This document shows positions 36,502 through 46,198 of a DNA stretch of 64,000 nt, piece by piece; the first letter of the stretch is position 1; each line of letters starts with the position of its first letter. The translations under genes and the position numbers were made by a program. The notes beneath the pieces are model-generated. The model saw only the letters and a program-made list of their open reading frames with translations, did not search any database and was not told the DNA's origin. The stretch covers positions 62,001-126,000 of the forward strand of contig VANK01000002.1 of NCBI GenBank assembly GCA_008682415.1, read 5' to 3'. Source of the DNA: Acidobacteria bacterium AB60. GTDB taxonomy: Bacteria; Acidobacteriota; Terriglobia; Terriglobales; Acidobacteriaceae.

Positions 36502-37368
36502 ATGAAGCTCGGCCTGATCGCCGGCAACGGGCGCTTCCCTTTCCTGCTCCTGGAGGCGGCGCGGGCCCAGGGATTCGCCGTGACTGTGGCGGCGATTCGC
36601 GAAGAGACCGATCCGGAGATCAACCATCGTGCTGCCGCGGACGAAAAGATCACGGTGACGTGGCTGTCGCTGGGCGAGCTTTCGCGGCTGATCGAAACCT
36701 TCCACAAGGAAGACGTGAAGTTGGCTGTGATGGCGGGCCAGGTGAAGCACAAGCAGATCTTCTCGTCGATCCGGCCGGACTGGCGGCTGGCCAAGCTTCT
36801 GCTGAACCTGCGCACGCGAAATACGGACATGCTGCTGGGGGCGGTGGCCAAGGTGCTGGCCGATGAAGGCATCGAGTTGATCAGCTCTACGGCGTTTTTG
36901 GAGCCGTTGCTGGCCGAGGAGGGCGTGCTCACCGCGCGCGCGCCGGATGACGAGGAGCGCAAGGATATCGAGTATGGGTTGGGCGTGGCGCGGGCGGTGT
37001 CCGGGTTCGACATCGGGCAGACGGTGGTGGTGGCGGCCCAGGCATGCGTGGCGGTGGAGGCCATGGAAGGCACCGACGCGGCGATTGCCCGGGCCGGGGA
37101 GCTGATGCGGTCGCTGGAAGAGGATGCGCCCGGCGAGGCTTCGACGCTGCGGCGGAGACTCACGGTGGTCAAGGTGGCGAAGCCGAAGCAGGATATGCGA
37201 TTCGATGTTCCGGTGATCGGGATCCGCACGCTGGAGGCGATGAAGAGCGCCGGGGCGAGCTGTCTTTCGGTGGAGGCGGGGCGCACGCTGCTGTTTGACC
37301 GGGATGCCCTGATCGGGCGCGCCAATGAGGAAAATGTTGCAATTATCGCGGTTCCGCGCGGATACTGA
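36502..37368 (+). CDS. lpxI: UDP-2,3-diacylglucosamine pyrophosphatase LpxI
   Basis: Hydrolyses UDP-2,3-diacylglucosamine to lipid X; LpxI replaces LpxH in organisms lacking that enzyme. The 288-aa protein has the DUF1009 features IAGNGRFPFLLLEAARAQG at the start, VMAGQVKHKQIF, FDIGQTVVV near residue 170 and the FDVPVIGIRTLEAM segment, with AVPRGY at the end. It lies 2 bp after lpxA in the same operon. The family call is firm. Confidence 0.94.
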   Translation: MKLGLIAGNGRFPFLLLEAARAQGFAVTVAAIREETDPEINHRAAADEKITVTWLSLGELSRLIETFHKEDVKLAVMAGQVKHKQIFSSIRPDWRLAKLLLNLRTRNTDMLLGAVAKVLADEGIELISSTAFLEPLLAEEGVLTARAPDDEERKDIEYGLGVARAVSGFDIGQTVVVAAQACVAVEAMEGTDAAIARAGELMRSLEEDAPGEASTLRRRLTVVKVAKPKQDMRFDVPVIGIRTLEAMKSAGASCLSVEAGRTLLFDRDALIGRANEENVAIIAVPRGY

Positions 37369-37418
37369 GGAGCACAAGGCTCTTCTCCCCACATCTGAAC
37401 CGAAACTGGAGGAACACT

Positions 37419-37580
37419 ATGGATCCCTCATTGAAGCCGCCTGTTGGCACGTCGGAACTGGACGGTGCTCTGGAAGGTCTGAACTCCGAATCTGATTTCT
37501 CGCTCAAGCCGCCAGTGGGCAGCGAGTTCGACTCCTTGAAGCCGCCGGTAGGATCAGAGTTCGCCGAAGAGGCCCAGTAG
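37419..37580 (+). CDS. 53-aa protein with three SLKPPVG repeats, unknown
   Basis: This small ORF has a strong Shine-Dalgarno TGGAGGA ending 5 bp before ATG 37419. It contains SLKPPVG at residues 4-10, 28-34 and 39-45, followed by S/T and E, with GSEFD or a variant. Repeats 2 and 3 differ at about nine bases, nearly all synonymous, so the peptide rather than the DNA is conserved. The protein is acidic and has no signal peptide or membrane helix. It lies 50 bp after lpxI on the same strand. I do not recognise a family; a repeated motif for binding or a multi-core precursor peptide are both conceivable. Confidence 0.7.
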   Translation: MDPSLKPPVGTSELDGALEGLNSESDFSLKPPVGSEFDSLKPPVGSEFAEEAQ

Positions 37581-37790
37581 CCCGGGCGACTGCTTCCGAA
37601 CTGACGGACCCCCGAGTCCAACTTCATCGTTCTCGACCTTCGCATCGCGAGGGGAAACGTGTGGGCCATCGATCGGGGCCTTGTGTTGGGGCCCTGGGGT
37701 TTGCCGTGCGTGGTGTCTTGCGCGGATACTGGTTGCGCAGGGTTTTCCCCGATGTTCCGCCTGCACGATATCCAGATCGATGGAGGTCTC

Positions 37791-38345
37791 ATGAAGAAGT
37801 TTGCACGCCTGGCCGGCGCGGCAGCGCTGGCGCTTGCCCTGATTCCGATGGCGGTTCTGGCTGCTGACCAGACGATGCCCGCCCCCGGACAGACCGCTCC
37901 CACGTTCACTCTTCCCTCGCAGGACGGCACCAGCATTTCTCTGGACAGCTTTCACGGGAAGTGGGTCGTCTTGTACTTCTATCCCAAAGACATGACCCAG
38001 GGCTGCACGATCGAGGCCCACAATTTCCAACGGGATCTTTCGAAGTTCGAGGCGGACAACGCGGTGATCGTGGGGGTAAGCGTGGATACCCCGGACAGCC
38101 ACAAGCAGTTCTGCACGAAGGAAGGACTGACGTTCCGGCTGCTGGCCGATCCGGAGCACAAAGTGGTGGACCAATACGGCTCTCTGGGGCACTTTGGCAG
38201 CGCCACAATCGCCATGCGGAACACATTCCTGATCGATCCGCAGGGCAAGGTGGTGAAAGTGTGGACCAAGGTGGATCCGCAGCACCACTCCGAAGAGGTG
38301 CTGGCGGCTTTGGATGAGATGAAGAAGTCCGCCGGAACCCGATAA
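37791..38345 (+). CDS. Exported peroxiredoxin, BCP/PrxQ type
   Basis: The 184-aa protein has a signal peptide (MKKFARLAGAAALALALIPMAVLAAD) and a peroxiredoxin fold: GQTAPTFTLPSQDGTSISLDSFHGKWVVLYFYPKD, then MTQGCTIEAHNF with the peroxidatic Cys. Most family members read TPGCT here, so Gln replaces the usual Pro. A second Cys, in KQFCTKEGL, is in position to resolve. It reduces peroxides in the periplasm. Start is at 37791, preceded by GGAGGT. Confidence 0.9.
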   Translation: MKKFARLAGAAALALALIPMAVLAADQTMPAPGQTAPTFTLPSQDGTSISLDSFHGKWVVLYFYPKDMTQGCTIEAHNFQRDLSKFEADNAVIVGVSVDTPDSHKQFCTKEGLTFRLLADPEHKVVDQYGSLGHFGSATIAMRNTFLIDPQGKVVKVWTKVDPQHHSEEVLAALDEMKKSAGTR

Positions 38346-38365
38346 CCATTCGACTGGAGAACAAA

Positions 38366-38833
38366 TTGCCCCCTACACCTGTCGCCGTGAAATTCCGGGC
38401 CGATCTCGAGGAGCTGCAGCGGAGGCTCTCGGCGATTCCCGCGCAACTGGCAGACTCTCCCTGGGCACCGGGAAAGTGGACCCGCAAGCAGGTTGTCGGA
38501 CACTTGCTCGATTCCGCGGCGAACAACCGGCAGCGGTTTGTACGGGCGTCCCTTGATGGTGTCTACGCGGGCCCCAAGTACTCTCAGGATCTCTGGGTGG
38601 CGGCTCACGGCTACGCCGATCAGTCCTGGGAGGACCTGCTGCAGTGGTGGAAGGTCGAGCACCAGATCCTGGCGGCAGTGGTAGACCGCATCGCGGAGGA
38701 TCGACTGGAAGCTGCCTGCACGGTCGGGGACAACGCACCGGTAACACTGCAATTCCTGATCGAGGATTACGTGGAACATCAGCAGTGGCATCTTCGGCAG
38801 ATCGACGGGAAGGGACCGGAGGGAAGGCAGTAA
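38366..38833 (+). CDS. DinB-family protein
   Basis: The 155-aa cytoplasmic protein has a DinB/YfiT-like bundle: WAPGKWTRKQVVGHLLDSAANNRQRFVRASL with the first His, and FLIEDYVEHQQWHLRQIDG with the paired His residues that complete a metal site. Function in this family is usually unknown. The start codon is TTG at 38366 with GGAGA upstream. It is 20 bp after the peroxiredoxin gene, probably in the same operon, and ends at a bidirectional terminator. Confidence 0.85.
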   Translation: MPPTPVAVKFRADLEELQRRLSAIPAQLADSPWAPGKWTRKQVVGHLLDSAANNRQRFVRASLDGVYAGPKYSQDLWVAAHGYADQSWEDLLQWWKVEHQILAAVVDRIAEDRLEAACTVGDNAPVTLQFLIEDYVEHQQWHLRQIDGKGPEGRQ

Positions 38834-38849
38834 ATCTGAATCCAGACGC

Positions 38850-38880
38850 AAAAAAGCCCGGCGCGATGCCGGGCTTTTTT
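38850..38880. terminator. Bidirectional Rho-independent terminator
   Basis: A-run, GCCCGGC, loop GCGAT, GCCGGGC, T-run. It serves the DinB gene from the left and the histone-like gene from the right. Confidence 0.93.
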
Positions 38881-38910
38881 GCTTGCCTGTGGGTTCGTTC
38901 GTTGCCGGAA

Positions 38911-39435
38911 CTACTTCTTCTTGGCAGGCGCCTTCTTTGCGGCCTTCTTTGCGGGGGCCTTCTTGGCTGCCTTCTTCGCCGCCTTCTTGGCAGGAGCTTT
39001 CTTCGCTGCCTTCTTGGCGGGCGCCTTCTTTGCTGCTTTCTTTACGGCCAACTTTTTACCTCTTGAAGTGGATTTACTGGCGCTCTTGCCGGCTGCTTTT
39101 TTGGCAGCCTTTCCGCCCTTCACGCCAGCACTGCTCTTTTTCGGGGCGGATTTCTTCGCAGCCTTTTTGGCCGCAGCCTTTTTCGCAGGCGCCTTTTTGG
39201 CAGCCTTCTTTGCGGGAGCTTTCTTTGCGGGAGCCTTCTTGGCCGGCGAGGACGCCGGGGCGTCAGTTGGAGCGCTCTCCGGCACGCCCTCGTCGTCATC
39301 GGAGGAGGTCAGCACGCTGGAGGTTTCGATCTCTTCGTCTTCTTCGTCCAACTCATCATCATCCGCGTCCATATCCGCGGGCTCGGTTAGGTCGTCGTCT
39401 GCACTCATTGCGTACATTCTCAAAACTTCATCCAT
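38911..39435 (-). CDS. Histone H1-like Lys/Ala-rich protein with acidic N-terminus
   Basis: The 174-aa product has an acidic first 50 residues (DDDLTEPADMDADDDELDEEDEEIE) and a basic repetitive C-terminal two-thirds made of KKAPAKKAA and similar units, the pattern of bacterial H1-like DNA-binding proteins. The chain is polarised, unlike most KAPAKK proteins, which are basic throughout. I chose ATG 39435 because GGAGG lies 7 nt upstream; ATG 39408 is a possible internal start. It probably binds DNA; the acidic half may regulate or bind partners. Confidence 0.8.
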   Translation of the reverse strand: MDEVLRMYAMSADDDLTEPADMDADDDELDEEDEEIETSSVLTSSDDDEGVPESAPTDAPASSPAKKAPAKKAPAKKAAKKAPAKKAAAKKAAKKSAPKKSSAGVKGGKAAKKAAGKSASKSTSRGKKLAVKKAAKKAPAKKAAKKAPAKKAAKKAAKKAPAKKAAKKAPAKKK

Positions 39436-39560
39436 TCCCATGCCTCCAGCGGCTGGCGCTCGACTGCTGCGGACTTAGATGACTCCGCATGCGGAAGCCA
39501 TTGTAGCAATAGCTTGCATGCAAAGACCATCAAAAGACAAGTATGTAGTGAGGCTCATCG

Positions 39561-41390
39561 CTATTTTTGTGCTCGTGTTTGCGGCTTTGCGTGCGCATTG
39601 CGCCGGCTCGTTCCCGATCCCGCACGCGAGGTTCTGGGTGTTATGGATGATGAGCTGCGATGCCCGGGTTTGCCGGAGCGCGTGGCGTTCTTGAGATCCG
39701 CAGCAGTAATTGTGGTGCGATGGCGGCTCTTCGATTTGCTCACAGTGGCGGGCTCGGCAACATGCAGGCGGCGTCCCGATTCCACCTTGATGCCTGAAGG
39801 AATCTTGTTCCAGCGCCGTAACTGGTCCAGGGAAACACCAAACCGGTCGGCAATGGACACGAGCGTATCGCCGCGGCGGACGGTATAGAGAACCGTGTGG
39901 GCTCCGGGCGTTGCGGCGGGCGCGAGGGGAATCACAACCGCGTCGAGGCCGGAGAGGCTCTGGCCACTGGGGAGCTGATTGGCGGCAGCGAGGTCGGCCT
40001 GGCTCACGTGATAGGTGCGGGCAAGCGACTCGAGGGTGTCGTCTGCGGTGACGCGATGATAACGCCAGGCGTTGCGCTTGCTCTCGGGAATGGTCTCGAC
40101 CCGCTCCTGGAACAAAGCGGCCGTGCCCGCGGGCAGATGCAGATCGAAGGAGGTGTCCGGCGGCGTGGTCATGCGCAGCAGGCTGGGATTCAGGGCCATC
40201 AACTCGTCCACGGGCGCGTTCACAAGATCGGCGGCAAGGCGCAGGTCGATGGAGTAGTTGACGGTGACCGTGTCCGTGAGCACCGGCGGGTCGAGCGTTA
40301 CGTCATCAAACCCGTACTGGGTGGGATGGTTGGCAATGATGATGGCGGCGAGAATCTCGGGGACGTAGTTCTTGGTCTCGCCGGGCAGATTGTTGCGCTT
40401 GTAAAGCTCCCAGAAATCCGCGTACCCGGTCTTTTGAACGGCGCGCTGCACGTTGCCCGCCCCCCAATCGTAAGCGGCCATGGCCAGGTACCAGTCCCCG
40501 AGCTGGTCGTAGAGGTACTTCATATAGCGCGCATAGGATCGGGTGGATTTCTCCGGGTCGAAGCGTTCGTCGACATAGCCATTTCGCGTCAGTCCATAGT
40601 TCCCATAAGGCATGAACTGCCACATGCCCCCGGCGCCCGACTTGCGGTTGACGGCGCGTGGCTGGAAGCTGGACTCGGCTACCGCGAGATAAATCAGATC
40701 CTGGGGCACTCCCTCTTCCCCCATCACCCGCTGAATCATGGCGCGATAGCGACCGGCGCGCTGGAAGGAGTGGAGCAGAGTGGCATGGCCGCGCGGCGAG
40801 TTGGCGAAGAAGTTGATGAAGCCGGCGACGTATTCGTTGACCATAAGCGGCAAGTCGGACTTCGTAGTCGCCAGTTCGGTCTTCGCCTTGGCGACGATAT
40901 CGGGGGTGACCGCCTCGAAGGTCACGTCGGCGGCTACGTCCGCGGGCGCAGGTTCCACCTTGGGGACGAAGCCATTGCCCTGCTTGAGAGCTTCCATCTC
41001 CAGCGCGTTCACCTGGTCGATGACGTGGTCGAACTCATCCTGCAGCTGCGGTTCGCCCTTGATATCGAGGCCACTGGTGAGCATGAGGTCGACCGCATGA
41101 TCGAACTCTTCCTTGGCCTCCGGCAGACGGCCTTTGCGGTAGTCCGCATCCCCCGCGGTATAAGCCTTTTCCACCTGCTGAATGAGCTGCTGGATCCGGC
41201 GCTGCTTTTCGTTCCCCTGCTGAACCGGAGCCGGCGGAGGAGCCGGTTTAGGGGCGGGCGCCACTTGTACGGGTGCAGTCGCGGCGGGCTGCGCCCCGGG
41301 AGCACTCACCTTGTTCGCCGAGGGGCCACAACCTGCCAGCAGCAAGGCCAGCGCGGCGCAACCGATGATCCGAAATCGTCGCAAGCTCAT
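39561..41390 (-). CDS. mltD: Membrane-bound lytic transglycosylase with LysM domains (MltD-like)
   Basis: The 609-aa lipoprotein (lipobox LLAGC, Cys21) has an SLT-type lysozyme domain with AVAESSFQPRAVNRKSGAGGMWQFMP, the Glu being catalytic, and DWGAGNVQRAVQK. Two LysM repeats (YHRVTADDTLESLARTYHVSQADLAAANQ and LYTVRRGDTLVSIADRFGVSLDQLRRWN) bind peptidoglycan near the C-terminus. It cleaves peptidoglycan glycan strands. A Pro/Ala linker follows the lipobox. Start 41390 gives the lipobox; an upstream ATG at 41426 is possible. Confidence 0.92.
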   Translation of the reverse strand: MSLRRFRIIGCAALALLLAGCGPSANKVSAPGAQPAATAPVQVAPAPKPAPPPAPVQQGNEKQRRIQQLIQQVEKAYTAGDADYRKGRLPEAKEEFDHAVDLMLTSGLDIKGEPQLQDEFDHVIDQVNALEMEALKQGNGFVPKVEPAPADVAADVTFEAVTPDIVAKAKTELATTKSDLPLMVNEYVAGFINFFANSPRGHATLLHSFQRAGRYRAMIQRVMGEEGVPQDLIYLAVAESSFQPRAVNRKSGAGGMWQFMPYGNYGLTRNGYVDERFDPEKSTRSYARYMKYLYDQLGDWYLAMAAYDWGAGNVQRAVQKTGYADFWELYKRNNLPGETKNYVPEILAAIIIANHPTQYGFDDVTLDPPVLTDTVTVNYSIDLRLAADLVNAPVDELMALNPSLLRMTTPPDTSFDLHLPAGTAALFQERVETIPESKRNAWRYHRVTADDTLESLARTYHVSQADLAAANQLPSGQSLSGLDAVVIPLAPAATPGAHTVLYTVRRGDTLVSIADRFGVSLDQLRRWNKIPSGIKVESGRRLHVAEPATVSKSKSRHRTTITAADLKNATRSGKPGHRSSSSITPRTSRAGSGTSRRNAHAKPQTRAQK

Positions 41391-41684
41391 GCAGATGAAA
41401 GCCGAGTTCGAGACCCGGCCAGCCATGCCCCTGATATGACGGTACGACCCTTACCGCAAATCCCGTGTCGCGCTATGGCGTTACCTCTCCTCGCGGGCTC
41501 ACTTCCCCAGCGCCGGCAACGAGTTCTCGGGGCACAGGGTCGCTCAGGAATTGCTATAGCCGATGATAAGCTATGCCAAGGAGCTAACCCACGCCCGACC
41601 TAAAGAACCTTGCCTTTCCTGCGTGCGGCGGGAACCTTCATTGCGGGATTGGGCGCCGCAAAATACCCTCTCAGAAATGATTGA

Positions 41685-43496
<1,812 letters not shown>

Positions 43497-43834
43497 GGGA
43501 TTGGACGCCTAAGTCGCGCGCGCTGTTTCATGGAACGTTCACGAGCCCCTGTGGAAAGCAGCCCGGAAGAACCCGGTTTGGTGCATTCCGCAGGTACCCC
43601 GAGCCTGACCGGAAGGTCCCGCCGGAAGCAATTGAAAATAAGCGGCTTGCGCTTGCTAGCAGACTCACTGCCCGTTTGGCAAGAGGATAAATTCACCCAA
43701 TTGCAATGGGTTGCCCCTCGTAATCCACAAAATTTTCCACAGATTACCGCCGTGGACGGACCTGGGTCGCGGGAGGTTCAGCAGCATCGCCGGAAGGCAA
43801 CCCGGGAAGCCGGGTCGCCTTGGGGATTTTTGGG
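43497..43834. other. lepA/skp convergent gap with two DnaA-box-like sites
   Basis: TAATCCACA at 43721-43729 and TTTTCCACA at 43733-43741 are in the same orientation, 12 bp apart, in a locally A/T-richer stretch. The second fits the relaxed DnaA box TTWTNCACA; the first has one mismatch. No terminator is clear and no gene is supported. Confidence 0.45.
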
Positions 43835-44545
43835 CTATTGACTGGGTGGAGTCTTCGGAGCAGCAGGCTTGGGGGCGGGCATCCGTGGCGCTGAAGGAAC
43901 CTTCGGCGCAGTCGTTCCGGGTGCTGCGTTCCCCTGCTGCTGCGGAGGCAGGGGCGGAACACCGGACTTCGCGTTGTACCCCTCGATCACCGGCTTGGTA
44001 ATATCGGTGGCCGCATGCCAATAAAGTACGGGAGTCTGCTGGTTGGAATTGTCGAGCACCAGCGTGAAGCCGTTCTTCTGCGCATAGCTTGAAAGCACGT
44101 CATAGACTTTGGAGGCTGTGTTGGAGAACAGTTCCTGCATCTCCTGTCCGAAGTCATCCTGCGCATCCTGCTGTTGACGGTCGAACTGCTTCTTCTTTTC
44201 GTCAAGGGACTTGGCTTTGGTGGCCTGCTCTTCGGGGGTCAGCTTGGCTCCCTGGCCCTGCAGCTCTTTGGTGAGCCGGTCGATGTCGTCGCTGAGCGCC
44301 TTGAGCTGCTGGCGCTTGGGATCCCATTTCTTTTCCAGGTCGACGAAGGCGCGCTGGAACTCGTTGGTCTGGCTCACCGCCGCCTGAAAAGACACCACCG
44401 CGACCTTGGCCGCCCCGACCTCAGGCGAAGGAACGGCTCCCGCGCGAGCGGGGGCAGACGGCATGGGAGCGGCGGGCGTTTGAGCCAACGCAACGGCGGC
44501 AGTTCCCAACGCGAGCAATACAGGAAGTTCAAACAAGCGCTTCAT
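43835..44545 (-). CDS. OmpH/Skp-family periplasmic chaperone, copy 2
   Basis: The 236-aa protein has a signal peptide (MKRLFELPVLLALGTAAVALAQ) and a Skp-like region from about residue 45: KVAVVSFQAAVSQTNEFQRAFVDLEKKWDPKRQQLKALSDDIDRLTKELQGQ, then a long charged coiled coil and VYDVLSSYAQKNGFTLVLDNS near residue 165. A Pro/Ala tail ends the chain. It escorts outer-membrane proteins across the periplasm. It is a paralog of the neighbour at 44796-45452 and has its own strong promoter. Confidence 0.9.
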   Translation of the reverse strand: MKRLFELPVLLALGTAAVALAQTPAAPMPSAPARAGAVPSPEVGAAKVAVVSFQAAVSQTNEFQRAFVDLEKKWDPKRQQLKALSDDIDRLTKELQGQGAKLTPEEQATKAKSLDEKKKQFDRQQQDAQDDFGQEMQELFSNTASKVYDVLSSYAQKNGFTLVLDNSNQQTPVLYWHAATDITKPVIEGYNAKSGVPPLPPQQQGNAAPGTTAPKVPSAPRMPAPKPAAPKTPPSQ

Positions 44546-44706
44546 TTCGAACAGAAAACTCCTTCAGGAATCCTTGGACTGCGCGTAACCGCTTTCGAAA
44601 GCAGCCCGGAGCGCAGGCAAAATCCCGCCCGTCCTAAAACCCTTCGCCATTCTGAGGGGAGCACAGCAGAAGAGGACGCAGACCAAGACATGCGAGAACT
44701 AGGAGG

Positions 44707-44735
44707 ATTATAGGAGGGAGGGTTAGGAGCGTCAA
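44707..44735 (-). promoter_or_regulatory. Near-consensus sigma-70 promoter of skp copy 2
   Basis: On the minus strand TTGACG, a 17-bp spacer and a perfect TATAAT. It lies about 160 bp before the gene's ATG. Confidence 0.88.
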
Positions 44736-44795
44736 ACCAGGAAAAAGTTGAAAGGGGGCCGCGATGGGCCCCCCTTTGCTGACGTTTGCGGGGAC

Positions 44796-45452
44796 TCAGC
44801 GGCCGGCGGGTCCCTTGGGTGCGGCTGCGTGCGGCGTGGGAGCCGCGGGGGCCGCAGGAGGCGGCGCGGGCACGCCCGACTTGGTGTTGTACGCGTCCAC
44901 CACGGCCTTGGTGATGTCGGTGGAGGGTGACCAGTAGAGCACGGTGGGTGCCTGCTGCTGCTGTTCGGTCGCATCCACGACCAGCGTGTATCCCTGCTCC
45001 TTGGCGTAGTTATTCAGGAGCTCATCCACCTTCTGGGCAATCTTCCCGAACGTTTCCTGCATGGCCTGCTGATAATCGTTCTGGGCATCTTCGGCGATGC
45101 GCTGAGCCTGCTTCTTCTTGTCGTCGATAGACTTCGCCTTGCTGGCGCGCTCCGCGTCGCTGAGTTTGTCGCTCTGGGCCTGCAGTTGCTTGGTGAGGGA
45201 GTCCACTTCGTCGCCGAGGCTCTTCAGCTGATCGCGCTGGGGCTGGAACTTCTTCTGCAGGTCGCCGAAATCGCGTTGGAACTCGTTGGTCGAAGTGACT
45301 GCCTGCTGAAAGGCGATGACGGCCACCTTTTGCGGTCCGGCCGGAGCGGAGGCGGCAGCCGGTGCAGAAGCGGCGGGGGCTGCAGTTTGGGCGGCGGCGC
45401 TCAGGGCAAGACCCGAAGCAAAGATTGCTGCTACGACGGTAAAACGCTTCAT
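44796..45452 (-). CDS. OmpH/Skp-family periplasmic chaperone, copy 1
   Basis: The 218-aa protein has a signal peptide (MKRFTVVAAIFASGLALSAAAQ), an Ala-rich linker and the Skp pattern KVAVIAFQQAVTSTNEFQRDFGDLQKKFQPQRDQLKSLGDEVDSLTKQLQ, followed by coiled coil and VDELLNNYAKEQGYTLVVDAT. It differs from copy 2 mainly in the linkers. I chose 45452, the ATG that begins the signal peptide. Together with copy 2 it looks like a tandem duplication downstream of bamA. Confidence 0.92.
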   Translation of the reverse strand: MKRFTVVAAIFASGLALSAAAQTAAPAASAPAAASAPAGPQKVAVIAFQQAVTSTNEFQRDFGDLQKKFQPQRDQLKSLGDEVDSLTKQLQAQSDKLSDAERASKAKSIDDKKKQAQRIAEDAQNDYQQAMQETFGKIAQKVDELLNNYAKEQGYTLVVDATEQQQQAPTVLYWSPSTDITKAVVDAYNTKSGVPAPPPAAPAAPTPHAAAPKGPAGR

Positions 45453-45613
45453 TGAGATCCAAAACTCCTTGTTGTTCCCGATCCTGCCACGCGGAGAGCA
45501 CAAGCTCGCGCGTTCTGCCTGAAGGACGTCACGGTCTTTTGTCTTGGGGCTGTGCACCGGGCCGGTACAGGCAGGAAAAGACGCAGACGAAGATCGCACC
45601 AGGAACTAGCTGG

Positions 45614-45642
45614 ATTATAGGTTCCCGCAAGGGGAGCGTCAA
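45614..45642 (-). promoter_or_regulatory. Near-consensus sigma-70 promoter of skp copy 1
   Basis: On the minus strand TTGACG, a 17-bp spacer and a perfect TATAAT, about 160 bp before the ATG. The surrounding sequence resembles the copy 2 promoter region. Confidence 0.88.
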
Positions 45643-45730
45643 ACCTGGCGGAGGCGAATTTGCCCCGAATTTCGCAGGGTTTTCGCGTGTTCCGGGCCCC
45701 CGTTTGCCAGGCCCTGGCCTGGGATCGCGG

Positions 45731-46141
45731 CTAGCCGGAGGAACCGGCGTCGCCGACGGGACGAGCGACCTCCCAGTGGTGACCAAACGGGTCGACGAGC
45801 CGCCCCACCCGCCAGCCATGTTCTTCACTCACGGGACACACGACCTGTGCCCCTGCCGCGATTGCCCGCCCGAACACCGCATCCGGGTCGGGAACGGTGA
45901 GGATCATCCGAACGGCCGGAGCCGAATCTGACGTCCGAGAGGAATCATCGCTGAGCCAGAATTCGGCGCCGTCAATCGAGAGGCGCGCCACCACGTTTCC
46001 GTCCGGATCTTCGATCCGGTACACCTGCTCGGCTCCAAAGGAGGCCGTGTAGAACGCGACCGCGTCGGCACCCCCTGCGACCGAAAGCCAGGGCGCAATC
46101 GTGGTCGGAATGGTGGGTTGCGGCTGGGAGCCAGGGTTCAT
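45731..46141 (-). CDS. VOC-family (glyoxalase/PhnB-like) protein
   Basis: The 136-aa protein has two beta-alpha-beta-beta-beta modules of the vicinal oxygen chelate fold: AWLSVAGGADAVAFYTASFGAEQVYRIEDPDGNVVARLSIDGAEFWLSDD, and VRMILTVPDPDAVFGRAIAAGAQVVCPVSEEHGWRVGRLVDPFGHHWEVARPV. The sequence resembles PhnB-like proteins, with His and Glu in the final strand. It may isomerise or bind a small metabolite. It stands between bamA and the skp genes, which is not the usual bamA neighbourhood. Confidence 0.88.
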   Translation of the reverse strand: MNPGSQPQPTIPTTIAPWLSVAGGADAVAFYTASFGAEQVYRIEDPDGNVVARLSIDGAEFWLSDDSSRTSDSAPAVRMILTVPDPDAVFGRAIAAGAQVVCPVSEEHGWRVGRLVDPFGHHWEVARPVGDAGSSG

Positions 46142-46198
46142 GAGATCCCCCGTGACGAAGACGTCTGGCGGCTGGGGCCGGATAAGCGGCGCCCGGCG

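Noticed and set aside
45452-45599. Start of skp copy 1 at GTG 45599
   Set aside because: The extra 49 residues lack a signal peptide; the real signal sequence begins at ATG 45452.
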